This document shows, one piece after another, positions 44,667-52,065 of a stretch of DNA of 64,000 nt. Each line of letters begins with the position of its first letter. Positions within the stretch are counted from its first letter, which is position 1. The notes under the pieces were generated by a model. It had not been told where the DNA came from and searched no databases. It saw only the letters and a list, made by a program, of their open reading frames with translations. Source of the DNA: an uncultured Clostridia bacterium (GTDB taxonomy: Bacteria > Bacillota > Clostridia > Oscillospirales > Acutalibacteraceae); contig CANPVE010000001.1 in NCBI GenBank assembly GCA_947581635.1, positions 62,001-126,000 of the forward strand, read 5' to 3'. The position numbers and the translations under genes are program-made.

Positions 44667-45745
44667 GCTTTGACACCCCCGCGAATGAAGTCGGTCAAAT
44701 CGGCGCACTTTATCTTATGCACAAATGATTCGCCTATTGACCTGAGCAGCACAATGTTGATGCTGTCGCCACGGCGTTTCTTATCGAGCATTGCCGCTTC
44801 GCATATTTCATCATATGTGAAGTCGCAGGCTGTGGGCATACCGCATTTTTTCAGTACAGCCTCAATCCTGTCGGCGGCGCCGCGCTCGGTCAGGCCCGCC
44901 GCTTCGCTCGCCCTTGTCATCATCAGCATACCGATTCCCACTGCCTCGCCGTGTGCAAAGCCGGTGAAATTGCAGCATTTTTCTATGGCGTGTCCGAGCG
45001 TATGTCCGAAGTTCAGCAGCATACGTTCGCCGGATTCACGTTCATCGCGTTCAACAACGCCGCTCTTTATCTCGATTGATCGGGCGGTGAGTTCCTCAAT
45101 CATATTGACGTCTGTGCCGTGCTTCTCTATCAGTTCAAACAGCTCGGAGGATTTAATGCAGCCGTGTTTGATTATCTCTCCGAATCCGTCGGTTATGTAT
45201 CGCGGTGGCAAGGTGTTAAGTGTGTTCGCGTCCGCGAGCACAAGACACGGCTGATGGAAGCTGCCTACCAGATTCTTCCCACATTCCAGGTCAATGCCGG
45301 TCTTGCCGCCAACCGACGAGTCGTTTTGAGCAAGAATTGTTGTGGGGATCTGTACGAATTTTATCCCCCGAAGGTAGGTGGCGGCCGCAAAGCCGCACAT
45401 ATCGCCCGTCACGCCGCCGCCCAGTGCAACGGCGAAGTCGGTGCGCGACAACTGAGCCGCAGACATCGCTGCGTACATTCCCTCAATGGCGGCAAGGCGT
45501 TTGTTTTCCTCGCCGGCGGGAAATACATGGATAAACGCGGCGTAACCGGCCGATTCCAGAGAAGTTTTAACCCTGTCGGCATAGAGCGGCGCTACGTTGC
45601 TGTCGGATATAATCAGCGCACGTTCCGCGTTGGGGAGCAGATTTTTTACCAATTCGCCGCACCTGTCGAGCGAATTTCTCTCTATGATAACGTCGTAGGG
45701 AATTCCCGCACCTACATGAATTATCTTTCTGTACGAAACACTCAT
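44663..45745 (-). CDS. aroB: 3-dehydroquinate synthase
   Basis: Second step of the shikimate pathway, NAD- and metal-dependent. 360 aa with ALGGGVTGDMCGFAAATY (NAD/phosphate site), the QIPTTILAQNDSSVGGKTGID region, ADANTLNTLPPR, GEIIKHGCI and the metal ligand His in LLNFGHTLGHAIE. It overlaps tyrA upstream and aroA downstream by 4 nt. Confidence 0.96.
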   Translation of the reverse strand: MSVSYRKIIHVGAGIPYDVIIERNSLDRCGELVKNLLPNAERALIISDSNVAPLYADRVKTSLESAGYAAFIHVFPAGEENKRLAAIEGMYAAMSAAQLSRTDFAVALGGGVTGDMCGFAAATYLRGIKFVQIPTTILAQNDSSVGGKTGIDLECGKNLVGSFHQPCLVLADANTLNTLPPRYITDGFGEIIKHGCIKSSELFELIEKHGTDVNMIEELTARSIEIKSGVVERDERESGERMLLNFGHTLGHAIEKCCNFTGFAHGEAVGIGMLMMTRASEAAGLTERGAADRIEAVLKKCGMPTACDFTYDEICEAAMLDKKRRGDSINIVLLRSIGESFVHKIKCADLTDFIRGGVKA

Positions 45746-46587
45746 TCGCCTAATTCCTCCTTGACCCTGCGCCCTCTCGCCAGCATTTCTTCGAGTCTAT
45801 GCTGGTCACCCGACTTTATGGCGGCGCATATTTCGGTTATATTTTGTATTAGAAGGTCCAATTCTTCTGTGAGCGCGTCGGAATTTTGCAGAAAAAGTTC
45901 CGCCCACAGGTGTTCGTTTAACCGCGCCACGCGGGATACGTCCCTATAGCTGCCCGCCGAGAATCCCCTGTGATTGAGGCATTGAGGGCTTTGCACATAG
46001 GCGTTGGCGAGCACGTGAGGCAACTGTGATGTGAAAGCTATCATTTTGTCGTGCTCTTCGGGCGAACACACTACATTCATTCCGAAGCCCGTGCGCTGTG
46101 CGAATTGTCTGAGCCATTCAACTTCCTGCTCGGTTGTGTCGTCAATGGGTGTTATAATGAAGCTGGCGCCCTTGAACAATGCCGCCTCGCTGTTGACATA
46201 TCCGCCCTTTTCCTTGCCCGCCATAGGGTGGGTGCCTACGAATACGAAGCCGTATTTCCGCGCAATGAGCGGCATTTCTCGGCATATGTAGCGTTTGATG
46301 CCTGAAACGTCGATTACGAGCGCACCTTTTTTAAGCCTGCCGCCGAGCTTATCCATGTATTCCACGGCCTCTTCGGGGTAAAGCCCGAGAATTATCATGT
46401 CTGCGTCGGTTATATTTTCGTCGGTAAGTTCCTCGTGAACCGCGCCGTCCTCTATGGCTTGAAGCAGGGTGGATCGTGTGCGGTTCTGCGCCATAACGTG
46501 GTAGTCGGTGAATTGCGAGATTGCCTTGGCGAGCGAGCCGCCTATCAATCCCAGACCGATTATGGCTATGTTTTTTATCTCAATCAT
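45742..46587 (-). CDS. tyrA: Prephenate dehydrogenase
   Basis: Tyrosine branch: oxidative decarboxylation of prephenate with NAD. 281 aa with Rossmann motif IAIIGLGLIGGSLAKAI, DVSGIKRYI, the active-site GTHPMAGKEKGGY and QLPHVLANAY. No ACT domain is present. First gene of an operon that leads with tyrA and ends with pheA, so both aromatic end branches are made together with the shared trunk genes. aroF/G, aroD, aroE and aroK are elsewhere. Confidence 0.95.
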   Translation of the reverse strand: MIEIKNIAIIGLGLIGGSLAKAISQFTDYHVMAQNRTRSTLLQAIEDGAVHEELTDENITDADMIILGLYPEEAVEYMDKLGGRLKKGALVIDVSGIKRYICREMPLIARKYGFVFVGTHPMAGKEKGGYVNSEAALFKGASFIITPIDDTTEQEVEWLRQFAQRTGFGMNVVCSPEEHDKMIAFTSQLPHVLANAYVQSPQCLNHRGFSAGSYRDVSRVARLNEHLWAELFLQNSDALTEELDLLIQNITEICAAIKSGDQHRLEEMLARGRRVKEELGE

Positions 46588-46642
46588 AATAAATTCAGTC
46601 CTTTGACATTACTAATAGAAGATAAAAATAATTGTACCTTTA

Positions 46643-46671
46643 ATAATACTAAATTACGGATTAATTGTCAA
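46643..46671 (-). promoter_or_regulatory. Promoter of the aromatic amino acid operon
   Basis: On the minus strand TTGACA (46666-46671), 17 nt, TATTAT (46643-46648). The leader is only about 50 nt, too short for a T-box. Confidence 0.8.
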
Positions 46672-46704
46672 GAAACTTTAGCGCATTAATTGGGTGAATT
46701 TAAC

Positions 46705-46765
46705 AAATCAGTCTCCGTCGATGCAATTATAATCGCGGACAACGCCGCCTTTGTTTGATTATACA
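46705..46765. repeat. Copy 2 of the short dispersed element
   Basis: Contains TGCAATTATAATCGC, ACAACGCCGCCTTTG and GATTATAC in the same order and spacing as 29142-29212. See that entry. Confidence 0.4.
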
Positions 46766-46797
46766 GTATTTGTTGAATATTGTGAACATTTTCAGAG

Positions 46798-46851
46798 AAC
46801 AAAAAAATCCCCGAATTCACCTTTTGAGTGATGTTCAGGGGGTTTTTTTGT
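46798..46851. terminator. Bidirectional hairpin terminator
   Basis: AAATCCCC pairs with GGGGGTTT around an inner CAC/GTG pair, with A and T runs on both sides. It follows the XRE gene on the minus strand. Confidence 0.65.
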
Positions 46852-46921
46852 CATGTGTTTGGGCATTGGTGGAAATTTGCCGACACATTGAGGAACGGTT
46901 CCGCCGCTTGCCGCCTCGAGC

Positions 46922-47137
46922 TCAACGGTTGATTTCAGGATTGTCTGTTATTTCCAAGATGTAGTCAACAGAGACATTGTAGAAATGTGAAAGACTAATC
47001 AGAATGTTGGTGGGAATGTCGCGCTGGCCAAGCTCGTAATTGCTGTAAACCTGCTGGGAACAATGCAGATGGCTTGCGACCTTTGACTGTGAAAGCTTAT
47101 TTTTTTCGCGAATTTCTCTTAATCTTACAAGTTCCAT
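46922..47137 (-). CDS. XRE-family small repressor
   Basis: A 71-aa helix-turn-helix protein: REIREKNKLSQSKVASHLHCSQQVYSNYELGQRDIP is the typical Cro/C1 fold (only short parts are needed to see it, for example LSQSKVASHL and YSNYELGQ), with a tail ISLSHFYNVSVDYIL. It is the right size for a one-domain repressor. AAAGGAAG precedes the ATG. It diverges from surface gene E, with 360 nt between. The TTGCAA-type palindromes in that gap and again near F and G make it a candidate regulator of these genes; this is inference. Confidence 0.9.
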   Translation of the reverse strand: MELVRLREIREKNKLSQSKVASHLHCSQQVYSNYELGQRDIPTNILISLSHFYNVSVDYILEITDNPEINR

Positions 47138-47271
47138 AATAATCTTCCTTTCTGGTTAATAATTCCAGATTTATTATACAGAAATAAAACTCAAATTGCA
47201 ACATTTTACTGCGCATTGCGGTAATATCTGCATAATTTCAGCTTTTTGAACAATATTAACAGTTTTTCACC

Positions 47272-47498
47272 TCAAAATGTTGTAACATATTGCAATATGC
47301 AAAAGACATCAGTGTTATACAAGACAACAGGAAACCATCACAAAAGTTTCATATAGTGATTATTTTTTGTTGAATGTGATGTTTAATAGAATAAATCCAG
47401 CTGTGAGCCGTATAAATTGCCGATGGTTTCTCGATTGTCTTTAGTCAAGATATTGTTATAGAAAAATATACTTTATTGATTTGGAGGATTGATTTTTT
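47272..47498 (+). promoter_or_regulatory. Conserved promoter and leader of surface gene E
   Basis: The block is alignable by eye with the G leader (50223-50451). TTGCAA (47290-47295) lies inside the 14-bp palindrome CATATTGCAATATG (47286-47299). The likely -10 (TGTTAT or TTATAC, about 47313-47321) is less regular than in G. The transcript leader is about 175 nt with a CATCACA...TGTGATG stem and ends in TTTGGAGGATTGATTTTTT before ATG. The stretch 47138-47271 holds the XRE promoter region with TTGCAACATTTTACTGCG. Confidence 0.6.
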
Positions 47499-47512
47499 AT
47501 GAAATCTAAGAA
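47466..47512 (+). repeat. Left arm of a 47-bp exact inverted repeat (E start)
   Basis: Bases 47466-47512 are the exact reverse complement of 50157-50203. The arm covers the ribosome binding site and first codons of E; the partner covers those of F. They are 2.6 kb apart and enclose both genes. Confidence 0.9.
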
Positions 47513-48554
47513 AATTGTTGCTCTCGCACTGACCGCAGCTTTGACAGTTTCAGCTGCCAGCATGACCGCTTTCGCCAGCGTTGAGTACACCGATGGTGGA
47601 TCCGCTGCAAGTCTTGATAAGGTAACGGCTAAAATTACGAAAGATAGTTTAGAGGCTACCAAGGCTTTGGATGAAAACGGAGATGGCAACATTACCCTTG
47701 CCGAGTTTGGCGGCTTGAAGGACTACACTGATTTGAATACCGGCACAAAGACGTTTATCGGCTGGACAGCAGAAGAAAGTGGCGAGGAGCCAGAGACGCT
47801 TCTCAGTGGTGAGAGTGTTCTTTTCAAGATTAAGGACGATAAATCAGTGTTTTTCGGACCTGCAATAAAGGGTGCACAGGAGGAGAGCGATCCACCCTCT
47901 TGCACGCTTCATGCCGCTTACACGACAACCACAGATGACGAGCAGATTGCTAAGAATCTGAAGGCTATCGAGGAGAGAAAGGCTAAGCAAGACGCAGCTA
48001 AGAGCCGCGAGGATCACCTGAATGAAGAGGACAAGAACCACAACGCTACAGACAACGTGAACACCGGTTCAGGTGTTGAAACCAAGCCCGCTAATGTCGA
48101 GCGCAAGACTGATCCTGTCGATCCCGCAGGCGATACCTCCGCAAATCATGACCTCCAGGCTGCCGGCGTTAATGTTGGCGCTAACGAGCTTGCATGGGTT
48201 TATGAAGTAACCGCTCCTGACAAGTTCATGAGCAGCACAAAGAACGCCAGAGTTACACTCAATCTGCCCGATGGCTACACCACAAGCAATTACAAGGTAA
48301 CTGTTTACCACGTAAAGGGCTGGTGCTCAAAGCAGAAGGTCACAGGTCTTGATATCGGCACATATGACGTGACATTCTGGGCCAACGACTTCTCTCCCTA
48401 TGTTCTTATCCTCACTCCTAAGGGAGCAACAAGCGGTTCATCAACAGACAACCCCGGCACAGGCGACTTTAGCGCAGTTCCCGTTGCTCTGCTCGCAGCA
48501 GCAGCTCTTGGCGCAACAGGCTTTGTTGCTTACAAGAAGAGAAAGGCTGAGTAA
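47499..48554 (+). CDS. Secreted membrane-anchored surface protein E
   Basis: A 351-aa protein. The signal peptide MKSKKIVALALTAALTVSAA is followed by a canonical EF-hand-type loop (DENGDGNITLAE, 58-69), an InlB-like repeat (KTFIGWTAEESGE...LHAAYTT), a charged helix (EERKAKQDAAKSREDHLN) and the conserved module: ELAWVYEVTAPD, ARVTLNLPDGYTTSNY, VTVYHVKGWCSKQKV, DFSPYVLILTPKG. It ends NPGTGDFSAVP, TM, YKKRKAE. The C-terminal ~170 residues are almost the same as in B and G, the region 40-140 is not. The EF loop suggests Ca2+ binding, and NPGTG suggests sortase anchoring. Confidence 0.82.
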   Translation: MKSKKIVALALTAALTVSAASMTAFASVEYTDGGSAASLDKVTAKITKDSLEATKALDENGDGNITLAEFGGLKDYTDLNTGTKTFIGWTAEESGEEPETLLSGESVLFKIKDDKSVFFGPAIKGAQEESDPPSCTLHAAYTTTTDDEQIAKNLKAIEERKAKQDAAKSREDHLNEEDKNHNATDNVNTGSGVETKPANVERKTDPVDPAGDTSANHDLQAAGVNVGANELAWVYEVTAPDKFMSSTKNARVTLNLPDGYTTSNYKVTVYHVKGWCSKQKVTGLDIGTYDVTFWANDFSPYVLILTPKGATSGSSTDNPGTGDFSAVPVALLAAAALGATGFVAYKKRKAE

Positions 48555-48601
48555 TTCAAACTCTGTTGAGTTTTAATTCTCACTTATCTAATCAAAATAG
48601 C

Positions 48602-48690
48602 TGACAATCAATCAATCAACCGGATTCCGATTCGAGTAAAAGTTACGAATGGGTTGTAAAAATAAGGAATCCGCCAAATAGTTAATTGAC
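48602..48690 (+). repeat. ~90-bp repeat unit, copy 1 (downstream of E)
   Basis: Runs from TGACAATCAATCAA to CCGCCAAATAGTTAATTGACAATCAA. CGGATTCC and GGAATCCG inside can pair, as can ATTCG/CGAAT. It is a diverged copy of the units at 48961-49139 and 51521-51612. TGACAATCAA occurs at both ends. Confidence 0.85.
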
Positions 48691-48760
48691 AATCAAAGTG
48701 AAGAGTCGTGGGTTGGCTGTTGGTTTTACAGCGGTAAATCTGCGGCTTTTCGCTTTTTTG
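48691..48760 (+). terminator. Terminator-like tail of the E 3' flank
   Basis: AAAGTGAAGAGTCG pairs loosely with TGCGGCTTTTCGCTTTT, the counterpart of the clearer hairpin after G (51614-51681). Confidence 0.55.
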
Positions 48761-48816
48761 CTATGCAATTTTATGCAGTGTTATATTTTGAGGTTTGTTT
48801 TGTTGCTGCATTATTG

Positions 48817-48830
48817 AATATTGCAATATT
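48817..48830. promoter_or_regulatory. TTGCAA palindrome between E and F
   Basis: AATATTGCAATATT, a perfect 14-bp palindrome followed by TTACAG. It shares its core with sites at 47286-47299 and 50240-50249, which overlap the -35 boxes of E and G. No gene starts here; it may be a leftover operator. Confidence 0.4.
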
Positions 48831-48889
48831 TTACAGTATTTCTTAGTATAAAGATGTTAAAATTCCACAACTTTCTGTCGAATTACATA

Positions 48890-49139
48890 ACAAAAAGCAA
48901 AAGCCGCAGATTGATTGCTGCAATTTGCATTCAACCCGCGACTTATGCCTTGATTGTCGATTATTTAATTATTTGGCGGATTCCCCACTTTTACAACCCA
49001 TTCGGGATTTAACCCCCAAATCGGAACCCGGTTGCATTGATTGATTGTCATTAATTAATTATTTGGCGGATTCCCCACTTTTACAACCTATTCGGGATTT
49101 AACCCCAAATCGGAATCCGGTTGCATTGATTGATTGTCA
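48890..49139 (-). repeat. ~90-bp repeat units, copies 2 and 3 in tandem, plus terminator (downstream of F)
   Basis: Two tandem units (about 48961-49050 and 49051-49139, period 90 bp) lie in reverse orientation, i.e. downstream of the minus-strand gene F. They are nearly identical: GGCGGATTCCCCACTTTTAC recurs exactly. To their left (48890-48960) is the same GCAAAAGCCGCAGA... terminator hairpin seen after G, also reversed. So gene F carries the same 3' flank as E and G. Confidence 0.85.
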
Positions 49140-49192
49140 GTTATTTTATTAAATGGGATTAATTAAAACTTAAAACCTCACAAAAACTCGAA

Positions 49193-50170
49193 TCACTCAG
49201 CCTTTCTCTTTCTGTAAGCAACAAAGCCTGTCGCGCCGAGAGCTGCCGCTGCGAGCAGAGCAACGGGAACTGCGCTGAAATCGCCTGTACCGGGGTTGTT
49301 TGTGCTCTTACCCTCGCTGGTTGTAGCCTCCTTGGGAGAAAGAACAACAACATACGGGCTGAAATCATTCGTCCAGAATGTTACATCTTTCGTATCGTTG
49401 GATATATCCAGACCCTTCACCGAGTAAGATTTGCACCAGTCTTTAATATGGTAAACCTTAACACTGAACTTATTGAGATCGTAATTAACGGACTCACCCT
49501 TAACATTCGCCTTAGTAAGATCAAGTGTAACTCTGGCATTGTTTCCGGGATAAAGATCGCCGTTAATCTTATTGACGTCAAAGACCCAAACCATACTAGA
49601 ATTGTGATCAACATTAGCTACTTTGCATGCATGATACGCAAAGTCATCGATAACGTCCTGAGCCTTCTGTTTAGAAACAGCAGTAGTTTCGACTCTTACG
49701 TCTCCCTGGCCGTTGTAGCCGTTCTTGCCATCAGCATTGTGTTCTGCATCTGCCTTCTTAAGGTAGTCCTCGCGTGTCTCACTCTTATCTGCCTTACTTT
49801 CAGCTTCAGCTTGAGCCTTATAGTTTGCGTCGATTTGCTCATCGCTCAGTGGCTTCCAGACGGGATACAAAACAACCGAGGTGCCCGCAGCAGTGCTTGC
49901 CTTTATAACGTCGCTCTTATCTGTTAAAGCGGTAGTAGCGCCCTTTGTGAGGGCCCAACCCACGAACTCTTTTGTCATAGTATTATCAAGCGGTTTAAGC
50001 TGATCCTTAATAGCGCTAAATTTTACTCCAGCCGAGTCAGCCTTTGTAGCAGTAACTACATAAGTCTGGTCATCACCGGGAGCAACGTCAGCAGCGAAAG
50101 CGGTCATGCTAGCCATCGAAATGGCCATAGCGGCGGTCAGTGCGAGAGCAACGATCTTCTTAGATTTCAT
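49193..50170 (-). CDS. Secreted membrane-anchored surface protein F
   Basis: A 325-aa protein: MKSKKIVALALTAAMAISMA signal peptide, InlB-like repeat (KEFVGWALTKG...VVLYPVWKPLS), charged helix (AEAESKADKSETREDYLKKA), then a diverged module: MVWVFDVNK, ARVTLDLTKAN, VKVYHIKDWC, DFSPYVVVLSPKE. It ends NNPGTGDFSAVP, TM, YRKRKAE. It lacks the EF-hand loop. The first 47 bp around its start are an exact inverted copy of the E start. Upstream of about 50209 the conserved promoter/leader block of E and G is missing. A weak TTACAA-N18-TATTAA on the minus strand is the only promoter seen, so F may be silent in this orientation. Confidence 0.82.
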   Translation of the reverse strand: MKSKKIVALALTAAMAISMASMTAFAADVAPGDDQTYVVTATKADSAGVKFSAIKDQLKPLDNTMTKEFVGWALTKGATTALTDKSDVIKASTAAGTSVVLYPVWKPLSDEQIDANYKAQAEAESKADKSETREDYLKKADAEHNADGKNGYNGQGDVRVETTAVSKQKAQDVIDDFAYHACKVANVDHNSSMVWVFDVNKINGDLYPGNNARVTLDLTKANVKGESVNYDLNKFSVKVYHIKDWCKSYSVKGLDISNDTKDVTFWTNDFSPYVVVLSPKEATTSEGKSTNNPGTGDFSAVPVALLAAAALGATGFVAYRKRKAE

Positions 50171-50203
50171 AAAAAATCAATCCTCCAAATCAATAAAGTA
50201 TAT
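50157..50203 (-). repeat. Right arm of the 47-bp exact inverted repeat (F start)
   Basis: Reverse complement of 47466-47512 without mismatch. The same region, extended to about 115 bp (50096-50209), is also an inverted repeat of the G start (50412-50530) with roughly 85-90% identity by eye. Confidence 0.9.
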
Positions 50204-50222
50204 GTTTTTAATATTTTCTTAC

Positions 50223-50451
50223 TCCAAAATGTTGTAACGTATTGCAATATGTAAAAAACAGTGGTACAATACAGACACAACAAGAAAACACCACAAAAAC
50301 TTCGCATAGTGATTAATTTTTGTTGATTGTGATGTTCAATCAAACGAACTTCACCGTAAGCTGTATAATTTGCCACTGACTTTTTTGATTGTCTTTAGTC
50401 AGGGTACTATTATAAAAAAGTATACTTTATTATCTTGGAGGATTGATTTTT
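50223..50451 (+). promoter_or_regulatory. Conserved promoter and leader of surface gene G
   Basis: TTGCAA (50242-50247), 17 nt, TACAAT (50265-50270). The -35 is embedded in TATTGCAATA (50240-50249). The leader of about 175 nt matches that of E in order and sequence and ends in CTTGGAGGATTGATTTTT. The block is flanked by the inverted starts of F and G. Confidence 0.7.
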
Positions 50452-51474
50452 ATGAAATCGAAGAAACTCGTAGCTCTCGCATTGACCGCCGCTATGACTA
50501 TTTCAATGGCTAGCACAACCGCTTTCGCCGCTGTTACGTACACAGATGGCGGAGCCGATGCAACTCTTGAAAAGGTAACAGCTGCTATTAAGATTACCAA
50601 AGAGGAAGCAGCGGAACTGGACGTAAACGGAGATAATAAGATCACTCTGGACGAGTTGAATCTGAAGGACTACACTGATTTGAATACCGGCACAAAGACA
50701 TTCACCGGTTGGGCTAAGAGTGAGAAAAAGAGTGGTGCGAATGTCGCTCCGCTTGCTGGTACAACGGTTGTTGTCGCCAACGTGAAAAGCGCCCCCACAA
50801 CGGTAGCAAGTGGTATGAATAAGCTTATAGCCACTTATACTACAACCACAGATGACGAGCAGATTGCTAAGAATCTGAAGGCTATCGAAGAGAGAAAGGC
50901 TAAGCAAGACGCAGCTAAGACCCGCGATGAGCACCTTAAGGAAGAGGACAAGAACCACAACGCTACGGACAACATAAACACCGGTACAGGCGTTGAGACA
51001 AAGGCCGCTAAGGTCGAGCGCAAGACTGCTCCCATTGATCCTACGGACAATACCTCTGAGTACCATGACCTTAAGGCTGCCGGCGTTGATGTTGACGCTA
51101 ACGAGCTTGCATGGGTTTATGAAGTAACCCCTCCCGACGGCTTCATGAAAACCACAAAGAACGCCAGAGTTCAGCTCACTCTGCCCGAGGGCTATACCAC
51201 AAGCAATTACAAGGTAACTGTTTATCACGTAAAGGGCTGGTGCTCAAAGCAGAAGGTCACAGGTCTTGACGTCGGCACATATGACGTAGCGTTCTGGGCC
51301 AACGACTTCTCTCCCTATGTTCTTATCCTCACTCCCAAGGGAGCAACAAGCACAAGCACGTCCACAAATAACCCCGGCACAGGCGACTTCAGCGCGGTTC
51401 CCGTTGCTCTGCTCGCAGCAGCAGCTCTCGGCGCAACAGGCTTTGTTGCTTACAAGAAGAGAAAGGCTGAGTAA
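50452..51474 (+). CDS. Secreted membrane-anchored surface protein G
   Basis: A 340-aa protein: MKSKKLVALALTAAMTISMA signal peptide, EF-hand-like loop DVNGDNKITLDE (57-68), InlB-like repeat (KTFTGWAKSEKKSG...LIATYTT), charged helix EERKAKQDAAKTRDEHLK and the conserved module ELAWVYEVTPPD, ARVQLTLPEGYTTSNY, VTVYHVKGWCSKQKV, DFSPYVLILTPKG. It ends NNPGTGDFSAVP, TM, YKKRKAE. It is closest to E and B over the C-terminal half and different in the residues 40-110 region. The C-terminal coding DNA is nearly the same as in B, which suggests recent duplication or gene conversion. Confidence 0.82.
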   Translation: MKSKKLVALALTAAMTISMASTTAFAAVTYTDGGADATLEKVTAAIKITKEEAAELDVNGDNKITLDELNLKDYTDLNTGTKTFTGWAKSEKKSGANVAPLAGTTVVVANVKSAPTTVASGMNKLIATYTTTTDDEQIAKNLKAIEERKAKQDAAKTRDEHLKEEDKNHNATDNINTGTGVETKAAKVERKTAPIDPTDNTSEYHDLKAAGVDVDANELAWVYEVTPPDGFMKTTKNARVQLTLPEGYTTSNYKVTVYHVKGWCSKQKVTGLDVGTYDVAFWANDFSPYVLILTPKGATSTSTSTNNPGTGDFSAVPVALLAAAALGATGFVAYKKRKAE

Positions 51475-51520
51475 TTCAGGCACTCTTGAGATTTAATTCT
51501 CACTGATCTGATCAAAATAA

Positions 51521-51612
51521 CTGACAATCAATCAATGCAACCGGGTTCCGATTTGGGGTTAAATCCCGAATGGGTTGTAAAAGTGGGGAATCCGCCAAAT
51601 AATTAATTAATT
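51521..51612 (+). repeat. ~90-bp repeat unit, copy 4 (downstream of G)
   Basis: TGACAATCAATCAATGCAAC to TTAATTGACAATCA. It is the complement of the units at 48961-49139 with few changes. Confidence 0.9.
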
Positions 51613-51613
51613 G

Positions 51614-51681
51614 ACAATCAAAGCAAAAGTCGTGGGTTCAATGCAAGCCTTACAGCAATTGATCTGCGGCTTTTTGCTTTT
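51614..51681 (+). terminator. Terminator of surface gene G
   Basis: AAAGCAAAAGTCG pairs with TGCGGCTTTTTGCTTT, followed by T; part of the conserved 3' flank. Confidence 0.75.
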
Positions 51682-51794
51682 AGGTTCAAAAAATGATCCG
51701 TTGTCTGATATCTGTAGTATAATATATTTTGGTGTAATACGACAAATTCTTATCTGAATATTGTGAAATTCTGACAAAATTTGTGAAATTAGTT

Positions 51795-51990
51795 GTAACC
51801 CCTTTTCAAACCCGATATCATGTGTTAGAATGGTAAATAAAGGTAGATGGTAAAACTGCGTAGATGTAAAAACATCGAAATACTATGACGCTGACAGATC
51901 CCCGGTCGGCTTTGCGGTTCATAAAAAGAGAAAGTCTGCCGCAAAGCAAACATTAATTCAGACTATACCTTCATTCATATTGCATCATAA
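51795..51990 (+). other. Structured intergenic region, possible small RNA
   Basis: TTGTAA-N17-TATCAT (about 51795-51823) could start a transcript. Downstream are GATG-TAAAAA-CATC, GCGT...ACGC enclosing it, and a perfect 9-bp stem GCTTTGCGG (51909-51917) with CCGCAAAGC (51939-51947). The strong hairpin at 51990 could end it. No reading frame of note is present and I recognise no RNA family. From 51682 to 51794 nothing is seen. Confidence 0.3.
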
Positions 51991-52052
51991 ACAGAAAAAT
52001 CGCAGGCGGCATTATTGTTTTTACAGTAAAGCTGTCTGCGGTTTTTCTGTTT
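51990..52052. terminator. Bidirectional terminator downstream of ecfT
   Basis: ACAGAAAAATCGCAG (51991-52005) pairs with CTGCGGTTTTTCTGT (52036-52050) with one G-T pair. Confidence 0.85.
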
Positions 52053-52065
52053 ACTTTGCACTTTT

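Noticed and set aside
46588..46642. T-box leader before tyrA
   Set aside because: The promoter lies about 50 nt from the start, too short for a T-box, and no GGTGG...CCGCG element is present.
39761..51897. Shared CTGACAGATCCCCG at about 39758-39771 and 51890-51903
   Set aside because: A 14-base match between two places in 64 kb is expected several times by chance, and the surroundings differ.
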